Source of the DNA: Sphingobium chungbukense
GTDB lineage: Bacteria; Pseudomonadota; Alphaproteobacteria; Sphingomonadales; Sphingomonadaceae
Length of the DNA: 45,000 nucleotides
Direction of reading: 5' to 3'
Assembly: GCF_001005725.1 (NCBI RefSeq)
Contig: NZ_LBIC01000005.1
Coordinates: forward strand, 1 to 45,000
Shown here: piece by piece, positions 1 to 7,423 of the stretch
How positions within the stretch are numbered: the stretch's first letter is position 1
How the letters are laid out: every line of letters begins with the position of its first letter
Notes under the pieces: model-generated
What the model saw: only the letters and a program-made list of their open reading frames with translations
What the model was told of the DNA's origin: nothing
Database searches by the model: none
Made by a program: the position numbers and the translations under genes

Positions 1-743
1 GTCCGGTCACAGCTGGTCGACAGCGGATGGATCGAAAAACGATCGGGTTTCGGAATATGTTGTTTCGGTCCTCCCTCCGGACAACAGGCACCAGCCTTTT
101 GCGGACCATGGGGTCAGAAGAGAGAACAAAATGAGAATTGCAGCTATTTGCCGTTTTAAGGCCCAACAGCCCTCGATCGACTGTCCTGTATAGGATTGCT
201 TGTCCCAGCCCTGTTTTGGTGCCCAGTGGCGCTACAGCGGTGCCTAATTTTTTGGCAGGCGAAGCCATATGGCCGGCTGGAAATCGTCGAAAGGGTAGGG
301 GAGGGGCCCAGCAGAGACATGACCGTCCTCGCACCGCGCTCTTAGGGAAGGCAGCGGAGCGGATGGAACGGCCATGCATGGGACGGCTTCGGTGGGGACG
401 AAGCAGGCCGAGGTTCGATTTGCTTGTTGCCATGATTGCCCGATCGTCAGCTCAGGTCCCTCAGATCGTGGAAATCCCCTCGATGACGGAGCTGGCAGGG
501 GAGGGCGACAGATCGTCCTTACTGAAAGGCAGGGGACGGTGATCGGGCTCGTGCGAAACCCCTTCGCCTTACATCCGTTTGGAAACGACGGGCGCAGAAG
601 GGGGGGATGGAGCGATCGCCGGCGCAATCGATTTTCCGAAATGGTCGGCAAAGTCCCCGGCGATCATTTCAAACCGTGAAGACAGCGTGACCCTTGGTTT
701 GTGAATATATCGCCGGGTAATATCGGAAGGGGAAGATGATCCG
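1..743. other. Left-edge stretch with no supportable gene
   Basis: Several open frames overlap here on both strands, but none has a convincing ribosome binding site, a recognisable family motif or plausible composition; they are rich in Arg, Pro and Ser as chance frames in GC-rich DNA are. The first 150 bases stay open in one plus-strand frame and could be the 3' tail of a gene that starts outside the window. I see no RNA gene. Confidence 0.5.
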
Positions 744-825
744 GTGTCCTTCCCAGATCATGCAGATTACCTCTCGACGCCGAAAGTCGCCATGCCAAAG
801 CCACGGACCGGCCATAGACATGACA

Positions 826-856
826 ACGCCCCGATCACGTCTACGGATCGGGGCGT
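826..856 (-). terminator. Intrinsic terminator after the MucR-like gene
   Basis: A perfect 11-bp stem (ACGCCCCGATC / GATCGGGGCGT) with a 9-base loop lies 38 bases beyond the stop codon of the minus-strand MucR-like gene. The U-run on the minus strand is short (TTGTC), so it is a moderate rather than strong terminator. Confidence 0.6.
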
Positions 857-893
857 AATCTCGATCACTCGGCCCCCCGAAAGGGCCGAAACT

Positions 894-1754
894 TTATGCA
901 GCGGTTTCAGGCGTCGTCGTCTTGGCCGGAGGGGCCTTTGCAGCAGGCTTCTTCTTAAGAGCAACCTTGGCCGCAGGAGCCTTTGCAGGAGCTTTCGCCG
1001 CCACCGCAGGCTTGTCGGTCCCCTTGGCCGGAGCCGAGGGGGCATCCTTCTTCTCGGCCGTCGGCGTGGCGATGGACAGGCGCTTGCGAGAAGCCGCGGC
1101 CTTGGGCGCGGTAGCTTTTGCCGGGGCCTTGGCTTCCGCTGGCTTGGCAGCAGGTGCCTTTGCGGCGGGCGCTGCCTTGGCCACCTTGGCTTTTGGAGCT
1201 GGCGCCTTGGCTGCGGCCGGTTTCGGAGCGGCAGGTGTCTTGGCTTCGGCCGGCTTTGCCACAGGTGCGGTCTTTGCCGCAACAGGTGCAGTCTTGGCGG
1301 ACACCGCAGGCGCGGCGACAGAGGCAGGTTGCGTTGCCGGCTTCTTGCTCACCGGTTTGCGGCCCAGGCCGAGCTTGGTGGCAACTGCGCGGCGCGCTTC
1401 GGAATAGTTGGGCGCGACCAGCGGATAGCTTTTGGGCAGGCCATAACGGTCGCGATATTCGGCGGGGGTCAGACCATGACTGGCCAGATGGCGCTTCAGG
1501 GTCTTGTACGGCTTGCCGTCGATCATGCTCAAAATATGTTCGGGCGACGACAGGCTCTTACGAACCGACACGGCGGGCGTAAAAGTCGGTGCTGCCGGTG
1601 CGGCCGCTTTCGCTGCCGGATCCTCAGTCAAGGCAGACCGCGTTGTTCGAATGAGATCGGCGAGACCTTCGCTTGGAACCGTATTGTTGGAGACGAACGC
1701 ACTCACCAGTTGAACAGTGAGCGTCGTGATGTCAGGCTGATTATCTTCAGACAT
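894..1754 (-). CDS. MucR/Ros-family transcriptional regulator with long Ala/Pro/Lys tail
   Basis: A 286-residue DNA-binding protein. Residues 1-45 match the MucR N-terminal region, and residues about 68-132 carry the Ros/MucR fold, including LKRHLASHGLTPAEYRDRYG and a PLVAPNYSEARR-like segment. In Ros the zinc site is Cys-x2-Cys/Asp-x9-His-x3/4-His. Here the first position is Ser76 (SMID), followed by Asp79, His89 and His93, so the usual cysteine is missing. Residues 133-286 are a low-complexity tail of Ala, Pro and Lys, resembling histone-H1-like tails and likely to bind DNA nonspecifically. MucR proteins are global silencers that bind AT-rich sites; the tail suggests a nucleoid-associated role (inference). 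The ATG follows GGGAAGCGGGGCC. The gene stands alone with its own terminator. Confidence 0.88.
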   Translation of the reverse strand: MSEDNQPDITTLTVQLVSAFVSNNTVPSEGLADLIRTTRSALTEDPAAKAAAPAAPTFTPAVSVRKSLSSPEHILSMIDGKPYKTLKRHLASHGLTPAEYRDRYGLPKSYPLVAPNYSEARRAVATKLGLGRKPVSKKPATQPASVAAPAVSAKTAPVAAKTAPVAKPAEAKTPAAPKPAAAKAPAPKAKVAKAAPAAKAPAAKPAEAKAPAKATAPKAAASRKRLSIATPTAEKKDAPSAPAKGTDKPAVAAKAPAKAPAAKVALKKKPAAKAPPAKTTTPETAA

Positions 1755-2215
1755 TGGCCCCGCTTCCCATATTATGACCGGTAGAAGCTGCCTTTTGCGC
1801 GGTTTTGATGCAAATGTAAATCCGAAACACCATTAAATCGGAACAATAGCCGCCATTTATCTGCATGGCGACTGATTTGCTGTACCGGGACGGCACAGGT
1901 CGAGCTTCCTTGGCCTGCCGTCCAGGCGGAATTTTCGATCTGGCGCAGCAAGGCCCCGCTCGAAATTTTCAGTTCATCATGTGACAGCGGCTACTGTATT
2001 CGGACGGAATTTCCTTTCATCAGGCAAATGGTTGCAGCAATCCAATCTGTCCTGTCGCATGGGCAGACATCACGCTTCTGTTATTGGAAGTGTTATTGGA
2101 AGAGATCGGTGCGGAATGAAAATCTATTACAGCGCCATATAAACCATATGGCTCAATGGTGCGACCACCGCATCTTTTCGCGCCCGGCAGTTGAGCTGCA
2201 TGGGACGGATACCGG
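1755..2215. other. Intergenic region upstream of the MucR-like gene
   Basis: About 460 bases with no supportable gene. The part nearest the MucR start is AT-richer than the surroundings and holds a TCATAATATG stretch that could be its -10 box. Further out are a 12-bp tandem duplication and an imperfect CATATAAACCATATGG palindrome near 2134-2152. Self-regulation by MucR through the AT-rich part is possible but not shown. Confidence 0.4.
2079..2102 (+). repeat. 12-bp tandem duplication
   Basis: TGTTATTGGAAG occurs twice in immediate succession in a non-coding stretch. It may be a replication slip or a double binding site; nothing else identifies it. Confidence 0.6.
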
Positions 2216-2244
2216 AAAAAAAAGGCCGGTCTTTCGACCGGCCT
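2216..2244 (-). terminator. Strong intrinsic terminator, minus strand
   Basis: A 9-bp GC-rich stem, TTTC loop on the plus strand and an eight-base A-run on the plus strand, which reads as poly-U in the minus-strand transcript. It ends whatever is transcribed leftward from the HU side. Confidence 0.8.
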
Positions 2245-2440
2245 ACTGAGTTTTAGGAGAGGATGCCTGAAAGGCACGGGCCAAATGCTCTGTCGTGGAC
2301 GACATCGCAAATGCGAAACATGTGATCATGATTGCATCGGACGCAATCCATCCGACATCTTTACCGGCGGGGCATGAGGAGGCTCGTGCAGGCCGAACAG
2401 ATAATGGCGCTCCTCCATCAGCGGAGGGGGCGCCATATAA
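2216..2440 (-). ncRNA. Candidate small RNA or tiny peptide transcript ending in a strong terminator
   Basis: Beyond the HU terminator the minus strand holds a hairpin at 2406-2434 (GGCGCTCCTCC / GGAGGGGGCGCC), about 160 bases of unassigned sequence, and then a textbook terminator at 2216-2244. That terminator is a 9-bp stem (AGGCCGGTC / GACCGGCCT) with a 4-base loop followed by about eight U. A terminator this strong, about 270 bases past the HU stop and behind HU's own terminator, implies a separate short transcript. A 70-codon open frame lies inside but starts within the HU terminator and has no Shine-Dalgarno sequence, so I favour an untranslated RNA. I do not recognise its family. Confidence 0.3.
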
Positions 2441-2479
2441 AAAGATGCCGGGCATTTCGCGTCAGCGCAAATGCCCGGC
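2441..2479 (-). terminator. Intrinsic terminator of the HU gene
   Basis: An 11-bp stem (GCCGGGCATTT / AAATGCCCGGC) followed on the minus strand by ATCTTTTT, about 30 bases past the HU stop codon. The loop can pair further through its CGC/GCG edges. Confidence 0.8.
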
Positions 2480-2509
2480 CTTCCCTTATCGCATTTTTGA
2501 AAAAATGCC

Positions 2510-2785
2510 TTAGCCGTTCAACTGGTCCTTCACGGCCTTGGCCGGGGTGAAGGTCAGCTTCTTGGAAGCTGCGATCTGGATCACGGCACCGGTCGAAGGA
2601 TTGCGGCCCTCGCGAGCAGGCTGATCCTTGACCTTGAACTTGCCAAAGCCGTTCAGCGAAACTTCGTCGCCCTTCGTCGCGGCACCGGCGATCGCGGCGA
2701 AGACGCTGTCGACATACTTACGCGCGTCGGCCTTGGTCAGACCATGATCGGTGGCCAGAGCTTCGGCGAGTTCAGCGTTGTTCAT
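2510..2785 (-). CDS. hup: HU-family DNA-binding protein
   Basis: A 91-residue nucleoid protein that bends and compacts DNA as a dimer. It shows the complete HU fold: an N-terminal helical dimerisation part (MNNAELAEALA) followed by GDEVSLNGFGKFKV and the DNA-contacting arm with GRNPSTGAVIQIAASKK, which holds the conserved Pro that intercalates in DNA minor grooves. Length is typical of the family. Two in-frame ATGs exist; the second (2785) is chosen because GGGAG lies six bases before it and only touches the first (2791). It is monocistronic with its own terminator. HU rather than IHF is favoured by the simple arm, but the two cannot be fully separated by eye. Confidence 0.93.
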   Translation of the reverse strand: MNNAELAEALATDHGLTKADARKYVDSVFAAIAGAATKGDEVSLNGFGKFKVKDQPAREGRNPSTGAVIQIAASKKLTFTPAKAVKDQLNG

Positions 2786-3135
2786 AATCATCTCCCTTTC
2801 GTGGACGGATGGTCTTAACCTGTCTGATCGCGCTCAACCAGCCCCTTTGCGACCGATAATCAGGGAAAAACAGCGATAAAATCGCGTTTTTTCGGCTTTT
2901 GCGGTCCAAATTCGGACGAACCCGCCGCGCTGGATGGCATTTGCCGCCACGGTCGGCTCATGCGGTTGGACCGAAATGGCTGCAATTGTCGCCGCGCTTT
3001 CCTCTTCAAAGCCCCAGTTTGTCCCCTCATGGCCTTTCCGAAAGCTTGCCGAATTCACCGATCCGGTCGCGGTTCCTGGTGAAGGCGCCGTCCTTTTCCC
3101 CCATCCTCATGCCGGATCGGGGATGGCATGGGACG
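2786..3135. promoter_or_regulatory. Divergent intergenic region between HU and the TpsB-like gene
   Basis: About 350 bases separating two outward-facing genes. The HU side (2860-2900) is AT-rich and probably holds the HU promoter. Longer open frames run through the TpsB side but lack signals, so I read it as leader DNA. No clear -35/-10 pair could be assigned. Confidence 0.4.
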
Positions 3136-4797
3136 ATGGACGGTTTGTCGGGAATGGTGAAGGGCATCCTGCTGGCGGTGCTGCTGGGTTTCATGCCCCT
3201 CTCCCCGGCGGTGGCGCAGGACAGGCCCTCCGTCCCGGTCATCGATCGCGACCGGAGCGACCGGATCGAGCCGCAAATCGCGCCGCCGGCCACGTCGCCG
3301 CTGCCCCCCGCACCTTCGGTCCAACTCGTCCGGCCCAGTCCCGCCGCGGCGGCCGTGCTCCTGACGGCATTGCGTTATGCGGGGACCACGCTTTCCCAGG
3401 CACGACTGGATGCCGCGACCGCGCCTTTCATCGGCCGCCCCCTCACCGCCGACGCGATCCAGGATATCGCCGACGCCATCGGCGCGCTTTATGCCGGCAG
3501 CGACATCGCGTTCTATTCCGTCTCCATCCCCGCGCAGACGCCCCATGGCGGCGTGCTGACGGTCCGGCTGGTCGAGGGGCGGGTGCGCGACTATCGCGTC
3601 ACCGGCCTTCCTCCCGGCATGCCCACCGGCCTCATCGCAGCGCATATGCGGCGGCTGATGCGTGATGCGCCACTCCGCAAGAGCAGGCTCGAACGGACGC
3701 TGTCCCTGCTCCGCGACATGCCCGGCCAGACGGTCGACGCACAGGTCCGTCAACTGGCCCAGCCGGGCGACCTGCTGATCGACCTGATCGTCAAACGCAA
3801 GCAGGTCCGGATCGGACTGCTGCTCGACAATAGCGGCGTCAATAATGTGGTGGACGGCATACAGGCGCAATTGTCGCTGACGATCAACGGTCTCGCGCGT
3901 GAGGGGGACAGCACCCGCCTGTCGGGCTATATGCCCTTCTATCCCGACCGCTACCAATATTATGCGTTCAGCCACAGCACGCCGATCCGCAGCAACGGCC
4001 TCACCCTTACGGCGCAGGCGGCCCATGTGCAGACCCGGTCGCGAGACAATCGGACACAGGGCGACGCGACGCTCGCCGGACTGTCGTTCAGCTATCCGCT
4101 GCTGCGTTCCTACAAGACCAACCTGACGGTCACGGCGTCGCTCGATGGGATCGACAGCCATAATTATTTCCTCGACACCCGGTTCGGCGATTATCGCTCG
4201 CGGGTCCTGCGCCTGGGCGCATCCTGGTCTCATGCCGACGCGACCAATGGTCAGGCGCTTTCCGTCGTCGTCAGCCAGGGATTGGACGCGCTGGGTGCCA
4301 GACCCTTTGCAGGCTTCTCCGAAACCGGCTTCACCAAAGTCAATCTTCAGGCAGTGGCGGTCAAGCGCCTGACCGGGAAACTGACACTCAAGGCAACGGC
4401 GAAAGGGCAATATTCGAAGGATAATCTGCCCGTGACGGAACGCTTCGCGCTGGGGGGCAGGGGAGCAGGCATGGCTTATTCTCTGGGCACCCTGACCGCG
4501 GAACAAGCGCTGGCGGGCAGCATCGAAATAGCCTGGTCTCTCCCCGCCCGGTCACCGCTGCTCAAGGAGGCGACGCTCTTCGCGGCGCTCGACGGTGCCC
4601 TGGCCCATGCCACGGCGCGTCCCGCCTATGGGCTCGCGGCGCAGGACCATCGACTGGCATCGGCGGGCGGCGGCCTGCGCCTGGGACTCGGCCCGAAATG
4701 GCATTTGAGCGCCGAAATCGCCGTTCCGGTCAAGCGGCCCGCACCGTCCTACAGACGCAAGACGCGTTTCTTCTTCGGGATCGGACGGGCGTTCTGA
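3136..4797 (+). CDS. ShlB/FhaC/HecB-type outer-membrane transporter (TpsB)
   Basis: A 553-residue two-partner-secretion pore. TpsB proteins recognise a TpsA exoprotein in the periplasm through POTRA domains and pass it through a 16-strand barrel. A signal peptide (VKGILLAVLLGFMPL, cut after SPAVAQ) precedes a Pro-rich linker, a POTRA region around residues 65-215 (with a VRLVEGRVRDYRVTG-like motif), and a C-terminal barrel ending in Phe (FFFGIGRAF), the outer-membrane sorting signal. The loop-6 motif, usually VRGY/F, appears as LGGRGAGMAY. The frame is open further upstream, but the signal peptide places the start at ATG 3136 (or 3154). No TpsA gene lies nearby, so the substrate may be one of the surface proteins just downstream or may be encoded elsewhere. 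Confidence 0.85.
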   Translation: MDGLSGMVKGILLAVLLGFMPLSPAVAQDRPSVPVIDRDRSDRIEPQIAPPATSPLPPAPSVQLVRPSPAAAAVLLTALRYAGTTLSQARLDAATAPFIGRPLTADAIQDIADAIGALYAGSDIAFYSVSIPAQTPHGGVLTVRLVEGRVRDYRVTGLPPGMPTGLIAAHMRRLMRDAPLRKSRLERTLSLLRDMPGQTVDAQVRQLAQPGDLLIDLIVKRKQVRIGLLLDNSGVNNVVDGIQAQLSLTINGLAREGDSTRLSGYMPFYPDRYQYYAFSHSTPIRSNGLTLTAQAAHVQTRSRDNRTQGDATLAGLSFSYPLLRSYKTNLTVTASLDGIDSHNYFLDTRFGDYRSRVLRLGASWSHADATNGQALSVVVSQGLDALGARPFAGFSETGFTKVNLQAVAVKRLTGKLTLKATAKGQYSKDNLPVTERFALGGRGAGMAYSLGTLTAEQALAGSIEIAWSLPARSPLLKEATLFAALDGALAHATARPAYGLAAQDHRLASAGGGLRLGLGPKWHLSAEIAVPVKRPAPSYRRKTRFFFGIGRAF

Positions 4798-4803
4798 TCG
4801 CCC

Positions 4804-4821
4804 TTTTGCGTATGCGCAAAA
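4804..4821 (+). repeat. TTTTGCG-TATG-CGCAAAA palindrome before the oxygenase gene
   Basis: A 7-bp inverted repeat with a 4-base spacer, 27 bases before the oxygenase start. It belongs to a group of related palindromes in this window (8552, 9871, 10974, 20950, 21061). It could be an operator or a small hairpin in the leader; it follows the TpsB stop closely and has no U-run, so it is a poor terminator. Confidence 0.6.
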
Positions 4822-4848
4822 AGGATCGCAAGGCAGGGAAAACAAGAG

Positions 4849-5409
4849 ATGAACAATATATGGGAGGTCTGGCCTTCGGCACTGACGGAGGCGGAATGCG
4901 ATGCCATCATCAAACGCGCCGCACTGTACGAACAACAATCGGCGACGGTCGGCTTCGCTCAGGAACAGCGCAGCGATCATGGTTATCGATCGTCCACCAT
5001 CAGTTGGCTGGACGTGCATCGCGACCGGGATATCGTCGATCGACTGATGCAGTTCGTCCATTCGTCGAACCGGACCAATTTCGGCGTCGACATCTTCGGC
5101 CCCTATGAACTGCAGTTCACCGAATATCATGGCCGCGCCCAGGGCAAATATGACTGGCATCAGGATGTCTGGCTGGAATCGGCGCGCCCGTTCGACCGGA
5201 AATTGTCGGTGGTGGCACAATTGTCCGATCCCGAAGACTATGAGGGCGGCTCCTTCGAATTTTTTGGCCTTCAGCAACCGGGCGTCAGCTTCGCCCCCAG
5301 GGGAAGCATGCTGATCTTCCCCTCCTTTCTCCAACATCGCGTCCTGCCCGTGACCAGAGGGATTCGGCGCAGCCTCGTCAGTTGGATCGAGGGGCCGCGC
5401 TGGCGCTGA
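4849..5409 (+). CDS. 2-oxoglutarate/Fe(II)-dependent oxygenase, prolyl-hydroxylase type
   Basis: A 186-residue single-domain enzyme of the 2OG-Fe(II) oxygenase superfamily, which couples 2-oxoglutarate decarboxylation to hydroxylation. The iron facial triad is visible: His104 and Asp106 in YDWHQDVW, and His163 in FLQHRVLPV. Arg173 in GIRRSLVSW sits ten residues later, where the 2-oxoglutarate-binding Arg belongs. The segment LSVVAQLSDPEDYEGGSF is typical of the PKHD/P4H-like and phage-type branch. There is no signal peptide, so it acts in the cytoplasm. The start follows AGGGAAAACAAGAG. It lies between the TpsB pore and a collagen-like lipoprotein rich in Gly-Pro-Ser/Thr, which makes proline hydroxylation of that protein an attractive inference; the true substrate is not known from sequence. 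Confidence 0.9.
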   Translation: MNNIWEVWPSALTEAECDAIIKRAALYEQQSATVGFAQEQRSDHGYRSSTISWLDVHRDRDIVDRLMQFVHSSNRTNFGVDIFGPYELQFTEYHGRAQGKYDWHQDVWLESARPFDRKLSVVAQLSDPEDYEGGSFEFFGLQQPGVSFAPRGSMLIFPSFLQHRVLPVTRGIRRSLVSWIEGPRWR

Positions 5410-5793
5410 TCGTGCCATGGCCTGGGCTTGCGCTCCGGCGTCGCCCGTCAGTGCCTTTTTTGTTGCAAGGCGCGTCTCTGTTCGTCCATGCCGCGGCAGG
5501 AAAAAGCTCCGATCCGGATCAACCCTCCGCCGACCGGCTTTGCTTGATCTCCATGCGATATTGCGGGTCCAGGCCTCCATCAAAGCCGCACCGGCAGCCG
5601 ATAATCGCGATTTCCCGCATAGCGAAACGCGTTTTGCGCAAACTCTGGTCCCCGTTTCCGGATCATCACGGCGGCAATATTTCCTTCCCGATGCATTGCA
5701 ACCAGAGCGGTTTCTTCTTGACGAGGCGATAAGGAAGGTCGGGCTTACTCTGTCCCTGTTGCGATCTGTTCGCAGTCAAACAGGGAGTTTTCG
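5410..5793. other. Intergenic region before the collagen-like gene
   Basis: About 384 bases without a supportable gene. A C/G-rich stretch followed by GCCTTTTTTG near 5451-5463 may end the oxygenase transcript weakly. A TTTGCGCAAA palindrome at 5633-5642 resembles the repeated palindromes of this block. The promoter of the next gene is presumably in the last 150 bases. Confidence 0.4.
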
Positions 5794-7269
5794 ATGCCAC
5801 GTCATGGATCGGTCCGACCGGGTAAGCGCGCACTTCTATGCGCCACGGCGATACCTCTTCTTTTGCTCAGCGCCTGCGCCGATGGCGTCGGCTTCGACAT
5901 TGGGGCAGGCGGCGGCCATTCGCCGTCGGGTCCTTCCGGCCCCAGCGGTCCTTCCAGTCCCGGCAGCCCCAGCGGCCCGACCGGTCCCAGCGGTCCCACG
6001 GGGCCGAGCGGCCCGTCAGGACCTTCCGGCCCGACCAGTCCCGGCGGACCCACTGGCCCTGCCGGTCCGAGCGGACCTGGCGGCCCTACGGGTCCTGCTG
6101 GCCCGACCGGCCCCGGCGGACCCAGCGGCCCTGCTGGTCCCAACAGCCCCACCGGTCCATCCGGCCCCGCGGGTCCCGGCGGCCCGACCGGTCCCACCGG
6201 CTCCAGCGGCGGTGCCGTCATTGGCGCCTCGGTTGGCAATGTCCCGTTGGTCGGCCCGACCGGGCCAGGATCGCTGGTCGGCGTCAACATCCTTCCCGGC
6301 ACCAATCCCGCGATGGGCAGTGTGGTCAGGGCCGACTTGCTGACCGGCGACGGCACGGTGGCGCAGATTGCCCTGCCCGCCACGGCCGAAGGCGTCCAGC
6401 AAGGACTGGCGCCGGTCGGTGCGCTGGCCGGGACGCTGTTGGGCGCGCCTGTGGGCGGCACGGTGACGCAGCTCACCGACGGTCTCTCGCCCACGGTGGC
6501 GACGGTGACATCGGCGGTCGGCCAGATCGGCGCGCCGCTGCTCGATGGCGTGAACGGCGCCCTGTCGCCCGTTACAGGACCGCTGCTGGGCGATAGTGGT
6601 GTGCTCGCGCCTGTCACGGGATTGGTGGAAACTGTCGTGGGCGGTGTGACCGGCACATTGGGCAGCGTCGGGGCCGATCCTTCGGCGGCACTCGGCGGGC
6701 CGCTGATCGGCGCGAATGTCGGCGGCAATGCGCTGACCGGACCGTCGACCGGCAACACGCTGGTCGGGGTCAACCTGTTGCCGGCGGAGGGCACGGCCGC
6801 GTCCGGGCAGTTGGCGACGGTCAGTCTGCTCTCGCAAGGCAATCTGGCCGATGTCGCACTGCCGACCACGGCGACGGGCGTGGAGGCCGGTTTGCAGTCC
6901 GTCGGCAATCTGGCCGTCGGGATATTGGGACAGCAGGCGGAAACCGCCGTCAACCAGGTCATCGCTACTACCGCACCCGTGGCTGCCGCCGTCACAGGCG
7001 CAGTGGACAGTATCGCCGCGCCATTGCTCGATACCGTCAACAGCCTGGCGCCGACACTGCCGGGTGGAAACGCGAACGGTTCGCCGCTCGCGCCGGTCAC
7101 AGGTGCGGTCAACGGACTGCTGGGGTCGGGGGCGGGGCAGGGGACCGGCGATGCGCTCGCCCCCGTCACGGGTCTGGTCAACGGCATATTGGCCCCGGCG
7201 GCCGGATCGGGAAATACGGCCGCGCCCGTCACCGGCCTGCTGGGCGGTCTGCTGAACGGCGGTAACTGA
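5794..7269 (+). CDS. Collagen-like repeat lipoprotein with duplicated C-terminal domain
   Basis: A 491-residue secreted protein. A signal peptide ends in a lipobox (LLSAC, Cys28), so it should be lipid-anchored. Residues about 44-138 are Gly-X-Y triplets, mostly Gly-Pro-Ser/Thr/Ala, with slips such as SSPGSP, TSPGGP and NSPTGP, as in bacterial collagen-like triple helices. Residues about 142-300 and 305-420 are two copies of one Gly/Val/Leu-rich domain. The shared marks are [58 protein letters not shown] and [18 protein letters not shown]. The tail repeats Ala-Pro-Val-Thr-Gly motifs and ends LLGGLLNGG. The start is fixed by AGGGAG six bases upstream. Likely a trimeric surface stalk or adhesin; its function is unknown. 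Confidence 0.85.
   Translation: MPRHGSVRPGKRALLCATAIPLLLLSACADGVGFDIGAGGGHSPSGPSGPSGPSSPGSPSGPTGPSGPTGPSGPSGPSGPTSPGGPTGPAGPSGPGGPTGPAGPTGPGGPSGPAGPNSPTGPSGPAGPGGPTGPTGSSGGAVIGASVGNVPLVGPTGPGSLVGVNILPGTNPAMGSVVRADLLTGDGTVAQIALPATAEGVQQGLAPVGALAGTLLGAPVGGTVTQLTDGLSPTVATVTSAVGQIGAPLLDGVNGALSPVTGPLLGDSGVLAPVTGLVETVVGGVTGTLGSVGADPSAALGGPLIGANVGGNALTGPSTGNTLVGVNLLPAEGTAASGQLATVSLLSQGNLADVALPTTATGVEAGLQSVGNLAVGILGQQAETAVNQVIATTAPVAAAVTGAVDSIAAPLLDTVNSLAPTLPGGNANGSPLAPVTGAVNGLLGSGAGQGTGDALAPVTGLVNGILAPAAGSGNTAAPVTGLLGGLLNGGN
5923..6207 (+). repeat. DNA encoding the collagen-like Gly-X-Y tract
   Basis: About 285 bases of 9-base imperfect tandem units coding for Gly-Pro-Ser/Thr/Ala triplets. Synonymous codons are mixed (GGT, GGC, GGG, GGA; CCC, CCG, CCT), so the protein pattern is conserved while the DNA repeat is broken up. 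That suggests selection on the peptide, not a recent DNA expansion. Confidence 0.85.
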
Positions 7270-7361
7270 TGCGGGTGCGCGGCTCGACATGGTCCTCATA
7301 CATGCCGCGCCGCGCCCTGCTGGAGCCCATCCCCCTTGCCCCCGGGGGATGGACGGGGGGC

Positions 7362-7388
7362 GAGGAGGCAGTGGCGCACTGCCTCCTC
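7362..7388 (+). promoter_or_regulatory. Perfect 12-bp hairpin upstream of the EAL-like gene
   Basis: GAGGAGGCAGTG and CACTGCCTCCTC flank a 3-base loop, 35 bases before the start codon of the next gene and about 90 bases after the collagen-like gene. No U-run follows directly, but a CTTTT lies 12 bases on. It may be a weak terminator, an RNA stabiliser between the two genes, or a translation-control hairpin. Confidence 0.55.
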
Positions 7389-7423
7389 AAACCGACCCCG
7401 CTTTTCATCTCGAAAGGGAAGTC

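Noticed and set aside
744..1784. 346-codon open frame on the plus strand opposite the MucR-like gene
   Set aside because: It is an Arg/Gly/Leu-rich shadow of the Ala/Pro/Lys-coding tail on the other strand, with no ribosome site or family motif.
3055..4506. 483-codon minus-strand frame opposite the TpsB-like gene
   Set aside because: No start signal and no family features; TpsB has signal peptide, POTRA and barrel features.
5923..6207. Tandem repeats suspected as CRISPR
   Set aside because: Units are 9-base codon triplets in frame with a protein, without unique spacers or nearby cas genes.
5802..7232. 476-codon minus-strand frame with Gly-Pro repeats opposite the collagen-like gene
   Set aside because: Mirror of the repeat DNA: G-P triplets read as G-P triplets on both strands. 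The plus-strand frame has a lipobox signal peptide and a Shine-Dalgarno sequence; the minus frame has neither.
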